From Bacillota bacterium (lineage in GTDB: Bacteria > Bacillota > Clostridia > Christensenellales > Aristaeellaceae), in assembly GCA_023411375.1 (NCBI GenBank), contig JAEYOW010000017.1, forward strand, positions 1-54,360: a stretch of 54,360 nucleotides of DNA, read 5' to 3'. How positions within the stretch are numbered: position 1 is the stretch's first letter; every line of letters starts with the position of its first letter. The notes under the pieces are model-generated. The model saw nothing but the letters and a program-made list of their open reading frames with translations. It was not told where the DNA came from and made no database searches. The translations under genes were made by a program, and so were the position numbers. This document shows, piece by piece, positions 40,508-48,928 of the stretch.

Positions 40508-40593
40508 TTAAATTAAAAAACGCGCATTCTGTGTCCAACCTGTGGCTAAACTGTAAAATCGGCTGTGAAACGCGACAATACAGCGGGTTTGGC

Positions 40594-40635
40594 TTGACAT
40601 AAAAAGTTAGCCGACTTATCATTGCATACGTCGGC
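40594..40635 (+). promoter_or_regulatory. Promoter of the MacAB-like exporter with overlapping inverted repeat
   Basis: TTGACA (40594-40599) and TATCAT (40617-40622), 17-base spacer. GCCGAC (40610-40615) and GTCGGC (40630-40635) form an inverted repeat across the -10 box, a likely repressor site. The exporter ATG is 70 bases downstream of the -10 box. Confidence 0.7.
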
Positions 40636-40691
40636 GGGAAACCCGTGGCTGTGGCGCCGGCCCCATTTTAGCAAACGAAAGGGTTATCAGC

Positions 40692-41606
40692 ATGTCTCAA
40701 AACAAACAACCCAACACGCAGAGGAAAAAAAGAAAAAAGAAATGGCCCTGGATTGTTCTTGCGGCCGTGCTTGTGGCGGGCGTCGCGCTGTATTTTTCCG
40801 CGAGCCGGCAGGTGCGCGCGAGCATTACCGAGGAGAAGGCCGCCCTTCGCGACATCGCGACGTATTACAGTTTTTCGGGAAACCTGACCCCTGTGGACGA
40901 CAATGTGCAGACCGCCAAGGACAGCTTTAAGGTTAAGGAGCTTTATGTTGCGGAGGGCGACAAGGTGGCGGAGGGCCAGGCGCTGCTTCGCGGCGCCGAC
41001 GGCACGCGTGTTTACGCCGCGCATGCCGGTACCATCGAGGAGCTGTACCCCGAGGTGGACGACCAGCTTCAGCCGGGTGGACAGATTGCGCGCATCGTCA
41101 ACTACGACGCCCTGGAGGTAAGCGTTGATGTGGACGAGTATGATATCGAGGCCATCAGCATGGGCAAGGAAGGGACGGTTTACATCAACGCGCTGGACCG
41201 CAGCGTACCTGGAACCGTCAGCGAAATCGCGCGCAACGCGACGACGGAGGGCGGCGTGAGCTACTACGCGGTGAAAATGCAGGTGGACGCGGGACCGGAC
41301 GTGCGCAGCGGCATGAGCGTGGAGGTTAATATTCTTAACAAGCAGGCGCTTGGCGCGGTGAGCGTGAACCTGAAAACGCTCAGCTATGACGAGTACAACA
41401 AGCCCTTTGTCTACAAGAAGGACGCCGAGGGCAAGCTGACCGCCGAATATGTGGAGACGGGTGTGAGCGACGGGCAAAATATCCAGATTCTCTCCGGGCT
41501 GTCCGCGGGCGAAAGCGTGTACTACCAGACCAACGACATGGCGCGTTTCTTCGCCATGCAGCAGGAAATGATGGATACGCGCTCGGCCGTAATGGGGAGC
41601 GATTGA
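40692..41606 (+). CDS. ABC exporter adaptor protein (MacA/HlyD-like)
   Basis: A 304-residue membrane-anchored adaptor. A very basic N-terminus (RKKRKKK) precedes one membrane helix at about 18-35. The outer part has the split lipoyl-like hairpin (ELYVAEGDKVAEGQALLRG ... HAGTIEELYPEVDDQL) and beta-barrel segments ending in ETGVSDGQNIQILSGLSAGESVYYQ, the family's conserved C-terminal motif. In Firmicutes such proteins work with a MacB-type ATPase and permease to export peptides, antibiotics or lipids. The ATPase gene starts one base after its stop. The substrate is unknown. Confidence 0.85.
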   Translation: MSQNKQPNTQRKKRKKKWPWIVLAAVLVAGVALYFSASRQVRASITEEKAALRDIATYYSFSGNLTPVDDNVQTAKDSFKVKELYVAEGDKVAEGQALLRGADGTRVYAAHAGTIEELYPEVDDQLQPGGQIARIVNYDALEVSVDVDEYDIEAISMGKEGTVYINALDRSVPGTVSEIARNATTEGGVSYYAVKMQVDAGPDVRSGMSVEVNILNKQALGAVSVNLKTLSYDEYNKPFVYKKDAEGKLTAEYVETGVSDGQNIQILSGLSAGESVYYQTNDMARFFAMQQEMMDTRSAVMGSD

Positions 41607-41607
41607 T

Positions 41608-42306
41608 ATGCCCAACGAAGCAACGTTTTTTCAGATGACGGGCATCACCAAGGCCTATTGGATGGGCGACGAATGGCAGCCCGTGCTGCGCGGCATCGAC
41701 CTTACCATCGGCGAGGGCGAGTTTCTAAGTATTCTTGGCCCCAGCGGTTCGGGCAAAAGCACGCTGATGAACATTATCGGTTGTCTGGATACGCCGACCA
41801 GCGGGGAATATATTCTGCATGGCCGTCGGGTGGACGACCTGGAGCCAGACGAGCTTGCGCTCATCCGCAACAAGGAAATCGGGTTTATCTTCCAGTCGTT
41901 CCAGCTTCTGCCCCGGCAGGATGCGCTCTCCAACGTGGAGCTGCCGTTGATTTACGCGGGCATGCCGCAGCAGAAGCGGCGCGAGCGCGCGGCGGAAATG
42001 CTCACGCGCGTGGGACTGGGCAAAAAGATGTACCATATGCCAAACCAGCTCTCCGGCGGCCAGCAGCAGCGCGTCGCCATCGCGCGGGCGCTGGCGACCA
42101 ACCCCACGATCCTTCTGGCCGACGAGCCAACCGGCGCGCTGGATCAAAAGACGGGCCATCAGGTAATGGACCTGTTCCACGAGCTTCATGACGAGGGACG
42201 GACCATCATCATGATCACGCACGACGTGGGTATCGCGAAAAACGCCTCCCGCACGGTGCGCATTCTGGACGGCGAAATGTCGGAGGGGGTGGCGGAGGAT
42301 GCTTAG
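41608..42306 (+). CDS. ABC exporter ATPase (MacB/LolD type)
   Basis: A 232-residue ATPase with Walker A LGPSGSGKST near residue 43, Q-loop FIFQSFQLL, signature LSGGQQQRVAIARAL and Walker B ILLADEPTGALD. This is the subfamily that serves FtsX-like permeases. The gene is packed tightly between the adaptor and the permease, overlapping the permease start by 8 bases, so the three form one exporter. Confidence 0.95.
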   Translation: MPNEATFFQMTGITKAYWMGDEWQPVLRGIDLTIGEGEFLSILGPSGSGKSTLMNIIGCLDTPTSGEYILHGRRVDDLEPDELALIRNKEIGFIFQSFQLLPRQDALSNVELPLIYAGMPQQKRRERAAEMLTRVGLGKKMYHMPNQLSGGQQQRVAIARALATNPTILLADEPTGALDQKTGHQVMDLFHELHDEGRTIIMITHDVGIAKNASRTVRILDGEMSEGVAEDA

Positions 42307-43489
42307 GGAAAGCCTTCGTATGTCGTTTGCCAACATTCGCGGCAACAAAATGCGTTCCTTCCTGACAATTTTGGGCATCATTATCGGCGTGATGGCGATT
42401 ATCGCGCTGATCACCGTGATGGAAAGCGCTACCGGAGAGGTGACGGCGCAGTTTGAGAGCCTGGGCACGGGAAAACTGACCGTTCAGGCCACGGGCACGC
42501 CGCTAAAGCGGGGATTGACCGAAAGCGACCTTGAGACCATTGCCGCGCTGGATAATGTCGGCGGCATCTCGCCCACCCTGTCGCAGGAAATGAATGTGGT
42601 ACACAGGGGCACGGTGCTGGAAGACGTGCTGGTGGACGGCTACGGCTATGCGTATTTCCGCCGGGAGAACGATGCGGTTTCGCGCGGACGGCCGCTCCTG
42701 CCCGCGGACAGCGAGGCGCGCTCGCGCGTCTGCCTGATCGACAGCGATCTGGCGGCGGCGCTGTTTTCTGGCGTGGACCCCGTTGGCGAAACGCTGCTGA
42801 TCAAGGGAACGCGCTTTACCGTGATCGGCGTGCTGGCGGATGCGGGCGTTGACGATGTGATGAGCCAGATGCAGGCGGGCGACGAAAACGGCAGGGTCAT
42901 TATGCCGTATACCACCTACATGCGCCTTTTTGGCGTAAAGGGCGTAACGGCGCTTGAGGTGTACGTGAGCGACACCGGCCGTACCGGCGAGGTGGTGGAC
43001 GTGCTGGAGGCCACGCTGGACAAGGCGTTTAACTATAAGGACGACAGCTATAAGGTTATTAACATGGAAAGCCTGCTGAGTGTAATGGATACCATGATGG
43101 GGCTGATGACCAACCTGCTGGTTGGCATTGCGAGCATAGCATTGCTGGTGGGCGGCATCGGCATCATGAACATGATGCTGGTGAGCGTGACGGAACGGAC
43201 CAATGAAATTGGCCTGCGCAAAGCGCTCGGCGCGCGGCCGCGCAGCATTCAGGTGCAATTTTTAATGGAGAGCGTGATGCTTTCGCTGTTCGGCGGTTTT
43301 GTAGGCGTGGTGCTGGGCGTATTGGTCAGCATGTTCCTGAGCAACATGATGGATATCGCCTTTGTGCTTTCGCCGGGCGCAATCGCGCTGGGCGTGGGCT
43401 TTTCATTGGGCGTGGGCGTGGTGTTCGGATGGGCGCCCGCGCGCAAGGCAAGCAACTTAAACCCCATCGACGCGCTGAGAAGCATGTAA
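42299..43489 (+). CDS. ABC exporter permease (MacB/FtsX family)
   Basis: The 396 residues show the FtsX layout: one helix near 20-45 after RESLRMSFANIRGNKMRSFLTILGIIIGV, a large outer domain (about 50-270), then three helices to the C-terminus, with NEIGLRKALGARPRSIQVQFLMES between the first two and LNPIDALRSM at the end. It uses ATP through the mechanotransmission mechanism known for MacB. It is cotranscribed with its ATPase and followed by a second adaptor gene after 46 bases. Confidence 0.93.
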   Translation: MLRESLRMSFANIRGNKMRSFLTILGIIIGVMAIIALITVMESATGEVTAQFESLGTGKLTVQATGTPLKRGLTESDLETIAALDNVGGISPTLSQEMNVVHRGTVLEDVLVDGYGYAYFRRENDAVSRGRPLLPADSEARSRVCLIDSDLAAALFSGVDPVGETLLIKGTRFTVIGVLADAGVDDVMSQMQAGDENGRVIMPYTTYMRLFGVKGVTALEVYVSDTGRTGEVVDVLEATLDKAFNYKDDSYKVINMESLLSVMDTMMGLMTNLLVGIASIALLVGGIGIMNMMLVSVTERTNEIGLRKALGARPRSIQVQFLMESVMLSLFGGFVGVVLGVLVSMFLSNMMDIAFVLSPGAIALGVGFSLGVGVVFGWAPARKASNLNPIDALRSM

Positions 43490-43535
43490 GCCGGGCAGAC
43501 GAATCTGCCGGTTGACCACAGGAGGAGGAACGCAT

Positions 43536-44609
43536 ATGAGGAAATGTTTAACGGTTATTTTGACCTGCGTGCTTTGCGCATGTCTGGTGAGCCTGCCGAT
43601 CGCCGCGTTTTCGGAGGCTGTGGACGGGATGGTTTTGCCGGCGACGGTACAGGCGAAGCGCGAGGTGGCGGTTAAAGCCCCCGCCAGCGGAGAGCTGGAG
43701 AATTTTACCGTGCGCGCGGGCGACGCCGTGAACGCCGGTGACACGCTTTTTACGGTGGAGCCAAAGCGCGTGTTTGCGGATATCGACGGCGTGGTGGCGG
43801 ATGTGTACGTAAAGCCCGGCGCAATCGCGGATGCAGCGGTTGCGCGGTATGGCGCGGCGCTTAGGATCGAACATGCCGACCGTTACGAGATACAGGCGAA
43901 TGTGCGCACAGGCTACAACACTGTGGAAAACCGCGACCTTTATGTGGGCACGCCCGTATACCTGCGCTCCGCCAACGAGAAGCACTTTGCCGACGGCGTG
44001 ATTACGGCGGCCGGCGGCGGCAGCTTCACTGTACAGGTGCTGGGCGGCGACCTTGTATACACCCAGGATGTGAAGATTTACCGCGAGCCGGATTACGACT
44101 CAAAGACGCTGCTGGCGCGGGCCAGCCTGTCAACTGTTGCGCCCTATGAGGTGAGCGCTTCGGGCACGGTCACCGAGGTGGCCGTTCAAAGGGGAGATAA
44201 GGTACAGGCGGGCGATTTCCTGTTTGCCTATGTGCCGGACGCGCTGGAGCCGGAACTCCGGGGAACGGCAAGCCCTACCGCCGCCAAAGCGGATAGCGGC
44301 CTGATCATTAGCGCGGTGAACGTACAGCAGGGCGCGAGCGTGCAAAAGGGCCAGGCGCTGGCGACCGCGTATATCGCGGGTGAGTATCAGCTTGTCGCGC
44401 AGGCCGAGGAGGGCGACGCAGGCGCAATCCATCCGGGGGATGTGATGACCGTGCGCTTTGAGGAACTGGACGTCCCGGTCATGGAGGCGACGGTGACGGC
44501 GGTCAGCCCGCTGGGCACGGATGGGGAGATCAGCAAATACACCGTGTATCTGGATTTTGAAGCGCCTGAGGGCGTTTGGATCGGCATGCACGCGATGGTG
44601 GAGAAATAG
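43536..44609 (+). CDS. Second adaptor protein of the exporter (HlyD-like, exported)
   Basis: From ATG 43536 (GGAGGAGG upstream) the protein has 357 residues. Residues 1-27 are a signal peptide ending in AAFSEA. Two lipoyl-like modules can be seen: VKAPASGELENFTVRAGDAVNAGDTLF near 45-70 and VSASGTVTEVAVQRGDKVQAGDFLFAY at about 205-235. Unlike the first adaptor it has no permanent membrane anchor. Having two adaptors for one MacB-type exporter is uncommon; they may form a mixed assembly or act on different faces. A terminator follows. Confidence 0.75.
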   Translation: MRKCLTVILTCVLCACLVSLPIAAFSEAVDGMVLPATVQAKREVAVKAPASGELENFTVRAGDAVNAGDTLFTVEPKRVFADIDGVVADVYVKPGAIADAAVARYGAALRIEHADRYEIQANVRTGYNTVENRDLYVGTPVYLRSANEKHFADGVITAAGGGSFTVQVLGGDLVYTQDVKIYREPDYDSKTLLARASLSTVAPYEVSASGTVTEVAVQRGDKVQAGDFLFAYVPDALEPELRGTASPTAAKADSGLIISAVNVQQGASVQKGQALATAYIAGEYQLVAQAEEGDAGAIHPGDVMTVRFEELDVPVMEATVTAVSPLGTDGEISKYTVYLDFEAPEGVWIGMHAMVEK

Positions 44610-44675
44610 GTTCGATTTCCTCAGAATGTTGAAAAATAAGAATGGCGCATAGCAGCCCATATAGTATGAAAACAT

Positions 44676-44704
44676 AAAAACGGGAGCGAAAAGCTCCCGT
44701 TTTT
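44676..44704. terminator. Bidirectional terminator after the exporter operon
   Basis: Arms AAAAACGGGAGC and GCTCCCGTTTTT around a 5-base loop (44688-44692), lying between the plus-strand exporter and the minus-strand ccdA. Confidence 0.9.
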
Positions 44705-44722
44705 CGATGGCCTTTTACGGCG

Positions 44723-45418
44723 CTAAACCAGCGCCGTAACCACAAGATACCCGCCGTAGGCGATCATCAGCGCGCCTCCTGCGCGGCGGATGATGTGCTG
44801 GTGCATGCGTACCCAGCCAAGCGCGGCTTTCAGCCACTGGTACAAAAGCATCACCGCGAGCATGGGCAGGCTGAGCCCAAGCGCGAACACCGCCAGCGAG
44901 GCGATGCCCGTCCACATGGTGGCGCCGTCGGCCGAGGCGGCCAGCACAAGGGCGTTGGCCAGCACCGGGGTCAGGCACGGCGTCCAGGATACGGCGATTA
45001 AGAGTCCAAACAAAAACGAGCCGAAAAAACCGTTCATTCGGGGTTGCCGTTCGCCCATCCAAGCGGGCATGACAAGGCCCTTCATGTGAAAAAGATCCAG
45101 CATCCACAGGCCGAAAAAAATCATCAGCGCCCCGCTTGCCATGTTGAGCGTGCCCCGGTCAGCGTTTTTCAGCAGTCCGCCCAGCGCGCCGGCTCCCGCG
45201 CCCATCAGTGTGAATAACAATACAAAGCCGGAAAGCAGCCCGAGGCAGCGGCGCAGAACCAGCGTCCAGCCGCGCCCTGTATCCTCATTTCCGCCCATTA
45301 AGTACATGGCGTACACGGGCAGCATGGGCAGCACGCAAGGAGAAACAAAGGCGAGCAACCCGCCGCCGAGCATTGCCCACAGGCTTACCGCCTGCGGCGC
45401 GCTGTCAAACAGGGTCAT
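44723..45418 (-). CDS. ccdA: CcdA-like cytochrome c biogenesis/thiol transporter
   Basis: A 231-residue membrane protein with six hydrophobic segments that carries electrons from cytosolic thioredoxin to outside thiol proteins. The paired cysteines are in SPCVLPMLPVY near residue 28 and SWTPCLTPVL near residue 143, as in CcdA and the DsbD core. Its start overlaps the stop of the TlpA-like gene by 4 bases, so the two form a redox pair. No cytochrome c genes are nearby; the system may protect or mature exported thiol proteins. Confidence 0.92.
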   Translation of the reverse strand: MTLFDSAPQAVSLWAMLGGGLLAFVSPCVLPMLPVYAMYLMGGNEDTGRGWTLVLRRCLGLLSGFVLLFTLMGAGAGALGGLLKNADRGTLNMASGALMIFFGLWMLDLFHMKGLVMPAWMGERQPRMNGFFGSFLFGLLIAVSWTPCLTPVLANALVLAASADGATMWTGIASLAVFALGLSLPMLAVMLLYQWLKAALGWVRMHQHIIRRAGGALMIAYGGYLVVTALV

Positions 45419-45948
45419 TCCGCTACCGCCTTCTTTTCCACCTGAAGGGCCTCAAGCTGCTTTTCCATGGCCTCATAGGTGAGCATGTAGTTCATCGCGG
45501 CGGCCAGCGTGCCATCCTTAGCCACAAACAGGCTGGCGGGATAGCCTTGCAGCCCGACGAATGCGGATAGGCTCATGTCCTCGTCCTCAAAGAAGGTGAG
45601 ATTCTCCAGGCCATAGGTTTTGCGCACGGTTTCAGAATGGCTTGCATCCTCGCCATCCCAGACGTGGACAAGCACTATCTGAAGGTCATCCTCGCTGTAG
45701 GCGTCGTATACGGCTTTGATATCCGGCATTTCCTCCATGCAGTAGGCGCACCAGCTTGTAAAAAAGTTAATCAGAATGGCCTTCCCGCGGTAAGGGGTAA
45801 GGTCAAGCTTTGTATTTGCGGACAGGAGATCAATTACCTGCGGCGCGGCAGACGCCTCGGCGGCGGTTTCCGCGACGGACGCGGCCGGCGCGAGCGCGAT
45901 AAGCAGGCAGCATAACACCAGTAGCGGACGGCGCCAGGTCGTTTTCAT
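45415..45948 (-). CDS. Exported TlpA-like thioredoxin
   Basis: The start at ATG 45948 with AAAGGAGG upstream gives 177 residues; the longer frame is non-coding leader. A signal peptide (MKTTWRRP plus hydrophobic core ending in SVAE) precedes a thioredoxin fold with the active site WCAYC near residue 66 in ILINFFTSWCAYCMEEMPDIKAV. The later GLQGYPASLFVAKDG carries the cis-Pro. It probably receives electrons from CcdA, encoded immediately downstream, and reduces extracytoplasmic disulfides. Confidence 0.9.
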   Translation of the reverse strand: MKTTWRRPLLVLCCLLIALAPAASVAETAAEASAAPQVIDLLSANTKLDLTPYRGKAILINFFTSWCAYCMEEMPDIKAVYDAYSEDDLQIVLVHVWDGEDASHSETVRKTYGLENLTFFEDEDMSLSAFVGLQGYPASLFVAKDGTLAAAMNYMLTYEAMEKQLEALQVEKKAVAE

Positions 45949-46110
45949 AGGGATTCCTCCTTTAATGGTTGGTGATAGCTTCATCTTACCATATCCGCCG
46001 GCGAATGAAACAGAGAAAGGTGTAACAAAAGAAAAGGAAATAGAAAATGAAAAATCAAAACGAGAGAAATTCATTTAAAGAATTTTTTATCAAAAAGATA
46101 CCATATGCAC

Positions 46111-46139
46111 TTTACGTGAAAAATCAAATATGATATAAT
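46111..46139 (+). promoter_or_regulatory. Extended -10 promoter for the aminotransferase operon
   Basis: TTTACG (46111-46116), a 17-base spacer and TATAAT (46134-46139) preceded by TGA, an extended -10 element. The start site near 46146 leaves a leader of about 117 bases. Confidence 0.7.
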
Positions 46140-46160
46140 GCAAATCGAATCACTGGCAGA

Positions 46161-46229
46161 GGCGGGAGAGAGAACCCGCCAAAGCAGAATTTGCAGGATT
46201 AAAGAACAATACCTTCATCATCTTGCAAA
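46161..46229 (+). promoter_or_regulatory. Structured mRNA leader before the aminotransferase gene
   Basis: Two hairpins: GGCGGG/CCCGCC (46161-46166 with 46175-46180) and TTTGCAGGAT/ATCTTGCAAA (46190-46199 with 46220-46229, one G-U pair). CGAATCA occurs on both sides (46146-46152 and 46233-46239). No terminator hairpin is evident. It could be a cis-regulatory RNA, but it fits no riboswitch class I know. Confidence 0.4.
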
Positions 46230-46262
46230 GGCCGAATCATTTATGAGCAGGGAGGAACCACC

Positions 46263-47462
46263 ATGCCGCTTGGAATTTCTGAAAAATGCCGCCAGATCGC
46301 GCCATCCGCGACTTTAGCTGTGGATGCGAAAGCTAAGGAGCTGCGCGCGGCGGGCGTAAACGTGATTGGTTTTGCCGCGGGCGAACCCGATTTTGATACC
46401 CCCGAACCTATTCGCGACGCCGTGAAGGAAGCCATGGATATGGGCATGACCCGTTATACCCCTGTTCCCGGCACTGTCGAGCTGCGCGACGCCATTCGCG
46501 CGCGGCTCAAGGCGGACCACGGGCTGGAGTATGCGCGCGATGAGATCATCGTTTCCAACGGCGCGAAGCATTCGCTCTACACCGCCTTTCAGACGATTCT
46601 TGATCCCGGCGATGAGGTGATCGTCGATAAGCCCTGCTGGGTCAGCTATCCGGAGATGGTGCGCATGGCGGGCGGTACGCCGGTATTTCTGGATTGCCCG
46701 GAATCCCAGGGGTTTTTGCCCTCCATGGATGATTTTGCCGCATTGATCAGCCCCCGTACCAAGGCGTTTATCCTCAACACTCCCTCCAACCCCAACGGCT
46801 GCGTGTGGTCGCGTCGGCAGCTTGAAGAACTGGGCGAGCTGGCCGTTCGGCATGATTTTTACATCGTCGCCGATGAAATCTACGAAAAGCTAGTCTATAG
46901 CGGCGCGGAGCATATAAGCGTCGCGACGCTCAGCGACGAGATCAAGAAGCGCACCATCCTTATTAACGGCGTTAGCAAAGCGTACGCCATGACGGGCTTC
47001 CGCATCGGCTACGCCGCCGGCCCGCGCGATGTGATCGAGGCCATGAGCAACTATCAGAGCCAGGCCGCCTCCGCGCCAAACTCCGCCGCGCAGCATGCCG
47101 CCGCCATAGCCCTTAGCATGCCGCAGGGTTGCGTTGAGGATATGCGCCGAGCGTTTGAGGAGCGGCGCGACGAGCTGGTGCGTCTGATCAACGGGATTCC
47201 CAGCCTCAGCTGCCGCACGCCGGACGGCGCGTTTTACGCCATGATGAACATCCGGGGCATCATCGGCAAGCGCTATCGGGGAACCATGCTTTCGGACAGC
47301 ACCGCCTTCGCGGAATGCCTGCTGGAAGGCGCGCACGTGGCCGTCGTGCCCGGCGCGGCCTTTCTGGACGAGGGCTATTGCCGCCTGAGCTATGCCACCT
47401 CCATGGAAAATATCCGTGAGGGCCTTTCGCGCATCGCCGCGTTTGTGAAGGAGTTGAATTAG
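46263..47462 (+). CDS. PLP-dependent aspartate-type aminotransferase
   Basis: A 399-residue class I aminotransferase. GFAAGEPDFDTPEPI near residue 36, the NTPSNPNGCV motif, the DEIYEKLVYSG segment, the PLP-binding Lys in NGVSKAYAMTGFRIGY and the C-terminal Arg in CRLSYATS follow the AspB pattern. It likely interconverts oxaloacetate and aspartate using glutamate. GGAGG lies upstream. The citrate-synthase-like gene starts one base after its stop, so the pair joins oxaloacetate, aspartate, citrate and, via 2-oxoglutarate, glutamate. The specificity could also include other amino acids. Confidence 0.88.
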   Translation: MPLGISEKCRQIAPSATLAVDAKAKELRAAGVNVIGFAAGEPDFDTPEPIRDAVKEAMDMGMTRYTPVPGTVELRDAIRARLKADHGLEYARDEIIVSNGAKHSLYTAFQTILDPGDEVIVDKPCWVSYPEMVRMAGGTPVFLDCPESQGFLPSMDDFAALISPRTKAFILNTPSNPNGCVWSRRQLEELGELAVRHDFYIVADEIYEKLVYSGAEHISVATLSDEIKKRTILINGVSKAYAMTGFRIGYAAGPRDVIEAMSNYQSQAASAPNSAAQHAAAIALSMPQGCVEDMRRAFEERRDELVRLINGIPSLSCRTPDGAFYAMMNIRGIIGKRYRGTMLSDSTAFAECLLEGAHVAVVPGAAFLDEGYCRLSYATSMENIREGLSRIAAFVKELN

Positions 47463-47463
47463 G

Positions 47464-48858
47464 GTGCTGGAATTCAGCAAGAAATCCAATCAGTTGATTC
47501 AGTCCAAGTATCAGTACGAGCTGCAGGATGTGGAGGACCCCAACCTCTACCGCGAAATTTTTGATTATCAGAGCATCCCTAAGATCGCCTTCAATAACCG
47601 GCTGGTGCCCATCAACATGCCCCCCGAAATCTGGATGACGGACACCACCTTCCGCGACGGCCAGCAGAGCGTGAGCCCGTTCACCCCGCAGCAGATCGAG
47701 CATCTTTTTAAGCTTCAGGCGCGCCTGGGCGGCCCCAAGGGGCTAATCCGCCAAAGCGAGTTTTTCCTTTACACCGACCGCGACCGCGAGGCGCTGGAGC
47801 GCTGCCAGGCCCTGGGCCTGCGCTATCCCGAAATCACCACTTGGATTCGCGCCAATGAGGCGGATTTCAAGCTGGTAAAGGCCGCGGGTGTGCGAGAAAC
47901 GGGTATTTTGGTTTCGTGCAGCGATTACCACATTTTTAAAAAGATGCACCTGACCCGCGGACAGGCGATGGACAAATACCTTGGCATCGTCAAAGCGGCG
48001 CTGGAGCAGGGCATCGTGCCTCGCTGCCACTTTGAGGATATCACCCGCGCGGACTTCTATGGCTTTGTGCTGCCCTTTGCCGAGCAGCTTATGAAGTTGT
48101 CTAGGGAGAGCGGCCTGCCCATCAAGGTGCGCGCGTGCGACACCATGGGCTACGGCATCAGCTACCCCGGCGCGGCGCTGCCCCGGAGCGTGGCGGGTAT
48201 CATCTACGGCCTTAACCATTATGCGCAGATTCCGTCCGAGCAGCTGGAATGGCATGGCCATAACGATTTTTATAAAGTGGTCAACAACGCGGGCACCGCA
48301 TGGCTGTACGGCTGCTCCAGCGTTAACTGCTCGCTGCTGGGTATCGGGGAGCGGACGGGCAATTGCCCGCTGGAGGCTATGGCCATCGAGTACCAGGCTC
48401 TACGCGGAACCACAGACGGCATGGATTTGACCGCCGTTACCGAAATCGCGGAGTACATGGAGCATGAGATCGGCCTGGAGATCAGTCCCAGGCAGCCCTT
48501 TGTGGGCCGTCATTTCAATGTGACGCGCGCCGGCATCCACGCCGACGGCATGCTCAAGGACGAGGAGATTTACAATATCTTTGACACCACCGCGATTTTG
48601 AACCGCCCCGCCTCCGTGGCGGTGGACAGCCATAGTGGGCTTGCGGGCATCGCCCACTGGATGAACAGCTACTTCCGGCTGAAGGGTACGCATATGGTCG
48701 ACAAGCAGGACGAGACGGTCATGAAGGTCAAGGCCATGGTGGACGCGCTGTACGCCGAGGGCCGTAATACCGTGATGGGCGACGAGGAGCTGGAAATCAT
48801 GGTGCGTGACGCCGGCCAGGAGCGCTACGAAAAGCTGCTTTTCCACAGGAGCAAATAA
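47464..48858 (+). CDS. HMGL-family acyltransferase, probable Re-type citrate synthase
   Basis: The GTG start at 47464 has GAAGGAG 10 bases upstream and gives 464 residues. The isopropylmalate/homocitrate synthase barrel is clear: TDTTFRDGQQ near residue 59 (metal-binding Asp and catalytic Arg), HFEDITRADFYGF, and HGHNDFYKVVNNAGTAWLYG with the two metal His residues, then GIGERTGNCPLEAM. The LeuA regulatory domain of true isopropylmalate synthases is absent. Length and the HNDFYK motif suggest the anaerobic Re-face citrate synthase known from Clostridium kluyveri. Pairing with an aspartate aminotransferase supports a glutamate-making role. Homocitrate or another acyltransfer remains possible. 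Confidence 0.65.
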   Translation: MLEFSKKSNQLIQSKYQYELQDVEDPNLYREIFDYQSIPKIAFNNRLVPINMPPEIWMTDTTFRDGQQSVSPFTPQQIEHLFKLQARLGGPKGLIRQSEFFLYTDRDREALERCQALGLRYPEITTWIRANEADFKLVKAAGVRETGILVSCSDYHIFKKMHLTRGQAMDKYLGIVKAALEQGIVPRCHFEDITRADFYGFVLPFAEQLMKLSRESGLPIKVRACDTMGYGISYPGAALPRSVAGIIYGLNHYAQIPSEQLEWHGHNDFYKVVNNAGTAWLYGCSSVNCSLLGIGERTGNCPLEAMAIEYQALRGTTDGMDLTAVTEIAEYMEHEIGLEISPRQPFVGRHFNVTRAGIHADGMLKDEEIYNIFDTTAILNRPASVAVDSHSGLAGIAHWMNSYFRLKGTHMVDKQDETVMKVKAMVDALYAEGRNTVMGDEELEIMVRDAGQERYEKLLFHRSK

Positions 48859-48859
48859 A

Positions 48860-48892
48860 CGAAGGGCGCGTGGATTTTCCGCGCGCCCTTCG
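48860..48892. terminator. Terminator between convergent genes
   Basis: Arms CGAAGGGCGCG (48860-48870) and its complement (48882-48892). On the minus strand it is followed by a T-rich stretch, serving the thioesterase gene; it can also end the citrate-synthase-like transcript. Confidence 0.75.
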
Positions 48893-48928
48893 CTACTGCG
48901 TCTATCGACTTTATATAACGTTGCAGAG

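Noticed and set aside
46161..46215. Glycine-riboswitch-like string in the aminotransferase leader
   Set aside because: GGGAGAGA, GCCAAAG and CAGGATTAAAG resemble the glycine aptamer in order, but the segment complementary to GAGAG is missing and the bases pair in a simple GGCGGG/CCCGCC hairpin instead.
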